Of a stretch of DNA of 51,200 nt, positions 50,185 through 51,200 are shown in pieces; the stretch's first letter is position 1, and each line of letters begins with the position of its first letter. Both the position numbers and the translations under genes were made by a program. The stretch is taken from positions 1-51,200 of the forward strand of contig JAKPBN010000487.1 in assembly GCA_029778945.1 (NCBI GenBank). The letters are read 5' to 3'. This DNA is from Spirochaetota bacterium. Lineage in GTDB: Bacteria > Spirochaetota > Spirochaetia > Treponematales > Rectinemataceae. A model generated the notes under the pieces. It was not told the origin of the DNA, ran no database searches, and saw only the letters and a program-made list of their open reading frames with translations.

Positions 50185-51200
50185 ATGCCTGGTCTGAAGC
50201 TAGTCCACCGGGAAGAGAAGCGAGCCTACTGGGGCATGGTCCTCCCGGCCTTCCTGGTCTATCTCCTCGTGATGGCCTTTCCCATCGTCCTCTCCATCGT
50301 GCTCTCGGTGTCCAACTATTCCGGGGGCAAGATGTTCGGCGGCGAGGCCTGGGGCTTCGCGGGCTTTAGCCAGTATTCCCGGGTCCTCCACGATCCCTGG
50401 TTCTGGAATGCCCTGAAGAACAACCTCTATATCGTCCTCGTCTCCGTCCTGGGCCAGCTCCCCCTGGGCTTTGTCTTTGCCTATGTCATCTACCGGAGAC
50501 TGGTGCGCTGGCCCGGCTTCTGGCAGGGCCTTCTCTATGTGCCCAACATCATCTCCATCATCGTGGTGGGCCTCCTCTGGCAGACCATCTTTTCCCCCAA
50601 TGGGCCCATAGGCGAGGTGATGAACCGCGTCTACCGCCATGACTTTGCCCTCCAGCTCCAGGCCGCCTTTGGAGGCTCCGGCCACATCGACGTCCAGGAC
50701 GCGACCCTGGTCCGGGTCCTCGACCTGGCCGGCCAGGCGGGCCGCTCGCTTTTCACGAACCCCATACCCGAGCTCAGGGACCTCATCCTCTCCTATGGCC
50801 CCGGCCAGGACGGCCAGGTCCTCGAGGCCCTGACCAACCTCTTTGTCCACCGCTGGAGCCCTGACTTCCTCAACAAGCCCGATGTGGCCATGCTCCCCAT
50901 CCTCTTTGTCATCCTCTGGATGTACACGGGGATGTACCTCATCCTCTTTCTCGCTAACATGCAGAAGATCGACACCCAGGTCATCGAGTCCGCCAAGATA
51001 GACGGCGCGAACGAGGCCCAGGTCATGCGCTACATAATCCTGCCCTCCCTTACGGGCACGATCGTCAACTCGGCCATCCTGGCGATCTCCGGCTCCCTGT
51101 CCAGCTTTGCCCTCATCTTCGCGATGACCGGGGGAGGGCCCTCCAGGATCACGGAGATCCTGTCCATCTACATGTATAATTCGGCCTTCCTGGGGCGGCC
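50185..51200 (+). CDS. MalF/UgpA-type sugar ABC permease (3' truncated) with loop insertion
   Basis: The gene runs off the window end; 338 residues are visible and open. After a short N-terminus, TM1 (MVLPAFLVYLLVMAFPIVLS) leads to the MalF-type SNYSGGKMFG. The channel helices follow: NLYIVLVSVLGQLPLGFVFA and LLYVPNIISIIVVGLLWQTI. Between this helix and the next (AMLPILFVILWMYTGMYLIL), where relatives have a short extracellular loop, there is an insertion of about 85 residues (residues 150-235: NRVYRHDFALQLQAAFGGSG to RWSPDFLNKPDV). The EAA loop ESAKIDGANEAQVMRY is normal. ATG with GAGG seven bases upstream. It is the partner of the preceding lipoprotein. Confidence 0.9.
   Translation, partial: MPGLKLVHREEKRAYWGMVLPAFLVYLLVMAFPIVLSIVLSVSNYSGGKMFGGEAWGFAGFSQYSRVLHDPWFWNALKNNLYIVLVSVLGQLPLGFVFAYVIYRRLVRWPGFWQGLLYVPNIISIIVVGLLWQTIFSPNGPIGEVMNRVYRHDFALQLQAAFGGSGHIDVQDATLVRVLDLAGQAGRSLFTNPIPELRDLILSYGPGQDGQVLEALTNLFVHRWSPDFLNKPDVAMLPILFVILWMYTGMYLILFLANMQKIDTQVIESAKIDGANEAQVMRYIILPSLTGTIVNSAILAISGSLSSFALIFAMTGGGPSRITEILSIYMYNSAFLGR

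Overview
The window is dense, high-G+C bacterial DNA (about two-thirds G+C by eye). It has strong AGGAGG-type ribosome binding sites, frequent ATGA/GTGA start-stop overlaps, and almost nothing but small-molecule uptake, sugar catabolism and signalling genes. Several LplB/YtcP-type oligosaccharide ABC systems, a Pnr-like nucleoside transporter and tandem chemotaxis receptors together suggest a free-living or gut-associated, motile, fermentative spirochaete (Spirochaetota). That assignment is inference. No rRNA, tRNA, phage, IS element or CRISPR array was seen.

Layout. (1) 1-5300: a translationally coupled nucleoside uptake and salvage operon (ABC ATPase, two permeases, adenosine/MTA-type deaminase, DeoD-like phosphorylase). 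(2) 5390-9000: an M20 amidohydrolase with a YcxB-like membrane protein, a dihydroorotate-dehydrogenase-like flavoprotein and a RibD/DHFR-like reductase. (3) 9078-18351: a pectin-oligosaccharide locus. A 1,100-residue cytoplasmic regulator (sugar-binding domain, degenerate kinase core, AraC DNA-binding domain) precedes an LplB/YtcP/binding-protein transporter, a GH105 unsaturated uronyl hydrolase and a GH28 polygalacturonase. Neither hydrolase has a signal peptide, so they should act on imported oligomers. (4) 18355-29360: a small YbeD-like protein, M29 aminopeptidase, two tandem chemoreceptors, a lipoprotein gene split by a frameshift at a T8 run, an Fe-S protein, two small unknown genes, Hsp20 behind a near-perfect sigma-54 promoter, and an orphan HWE/HisKA_2 sensor kinase. 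(5) 29549-34091: an Fe(III)/phosphonate-type ABC importer whose fused permease carries an extra N-terminal extracytoplasmic domain. (6) 34228-44666: a LacI-controlled cluster with LplB/YtcP/binding protein, then ADP-ribosylglycohydrolase-like protein, CitD-CitE fusion, CitF and a second ADP-ribosylglycohydrolase. (7) 44663-51200: a GH2 beta-mannosidase divergent from a ROK regulator, followed by a lipoprotein binding protein and the start of a MalF-type permease.

The most unusual system is (6): a complete citrate-lyase-like enzyme (alpha, beta and acyl-carrier functions in two genes) bracketed by two ADP-ribosylglycohydrolase-fold proteins in a carbohydrate-uptake operon, with no citrate transporter or citrate lyase maturation genes in view. 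A second theme is a family of short interspersed elements with GCCACAG/CTGTGGC termini. Three of the four copies lie immediately downstream of a solute-binding-protein gene, where they could set the ratio of binding protein to permease.
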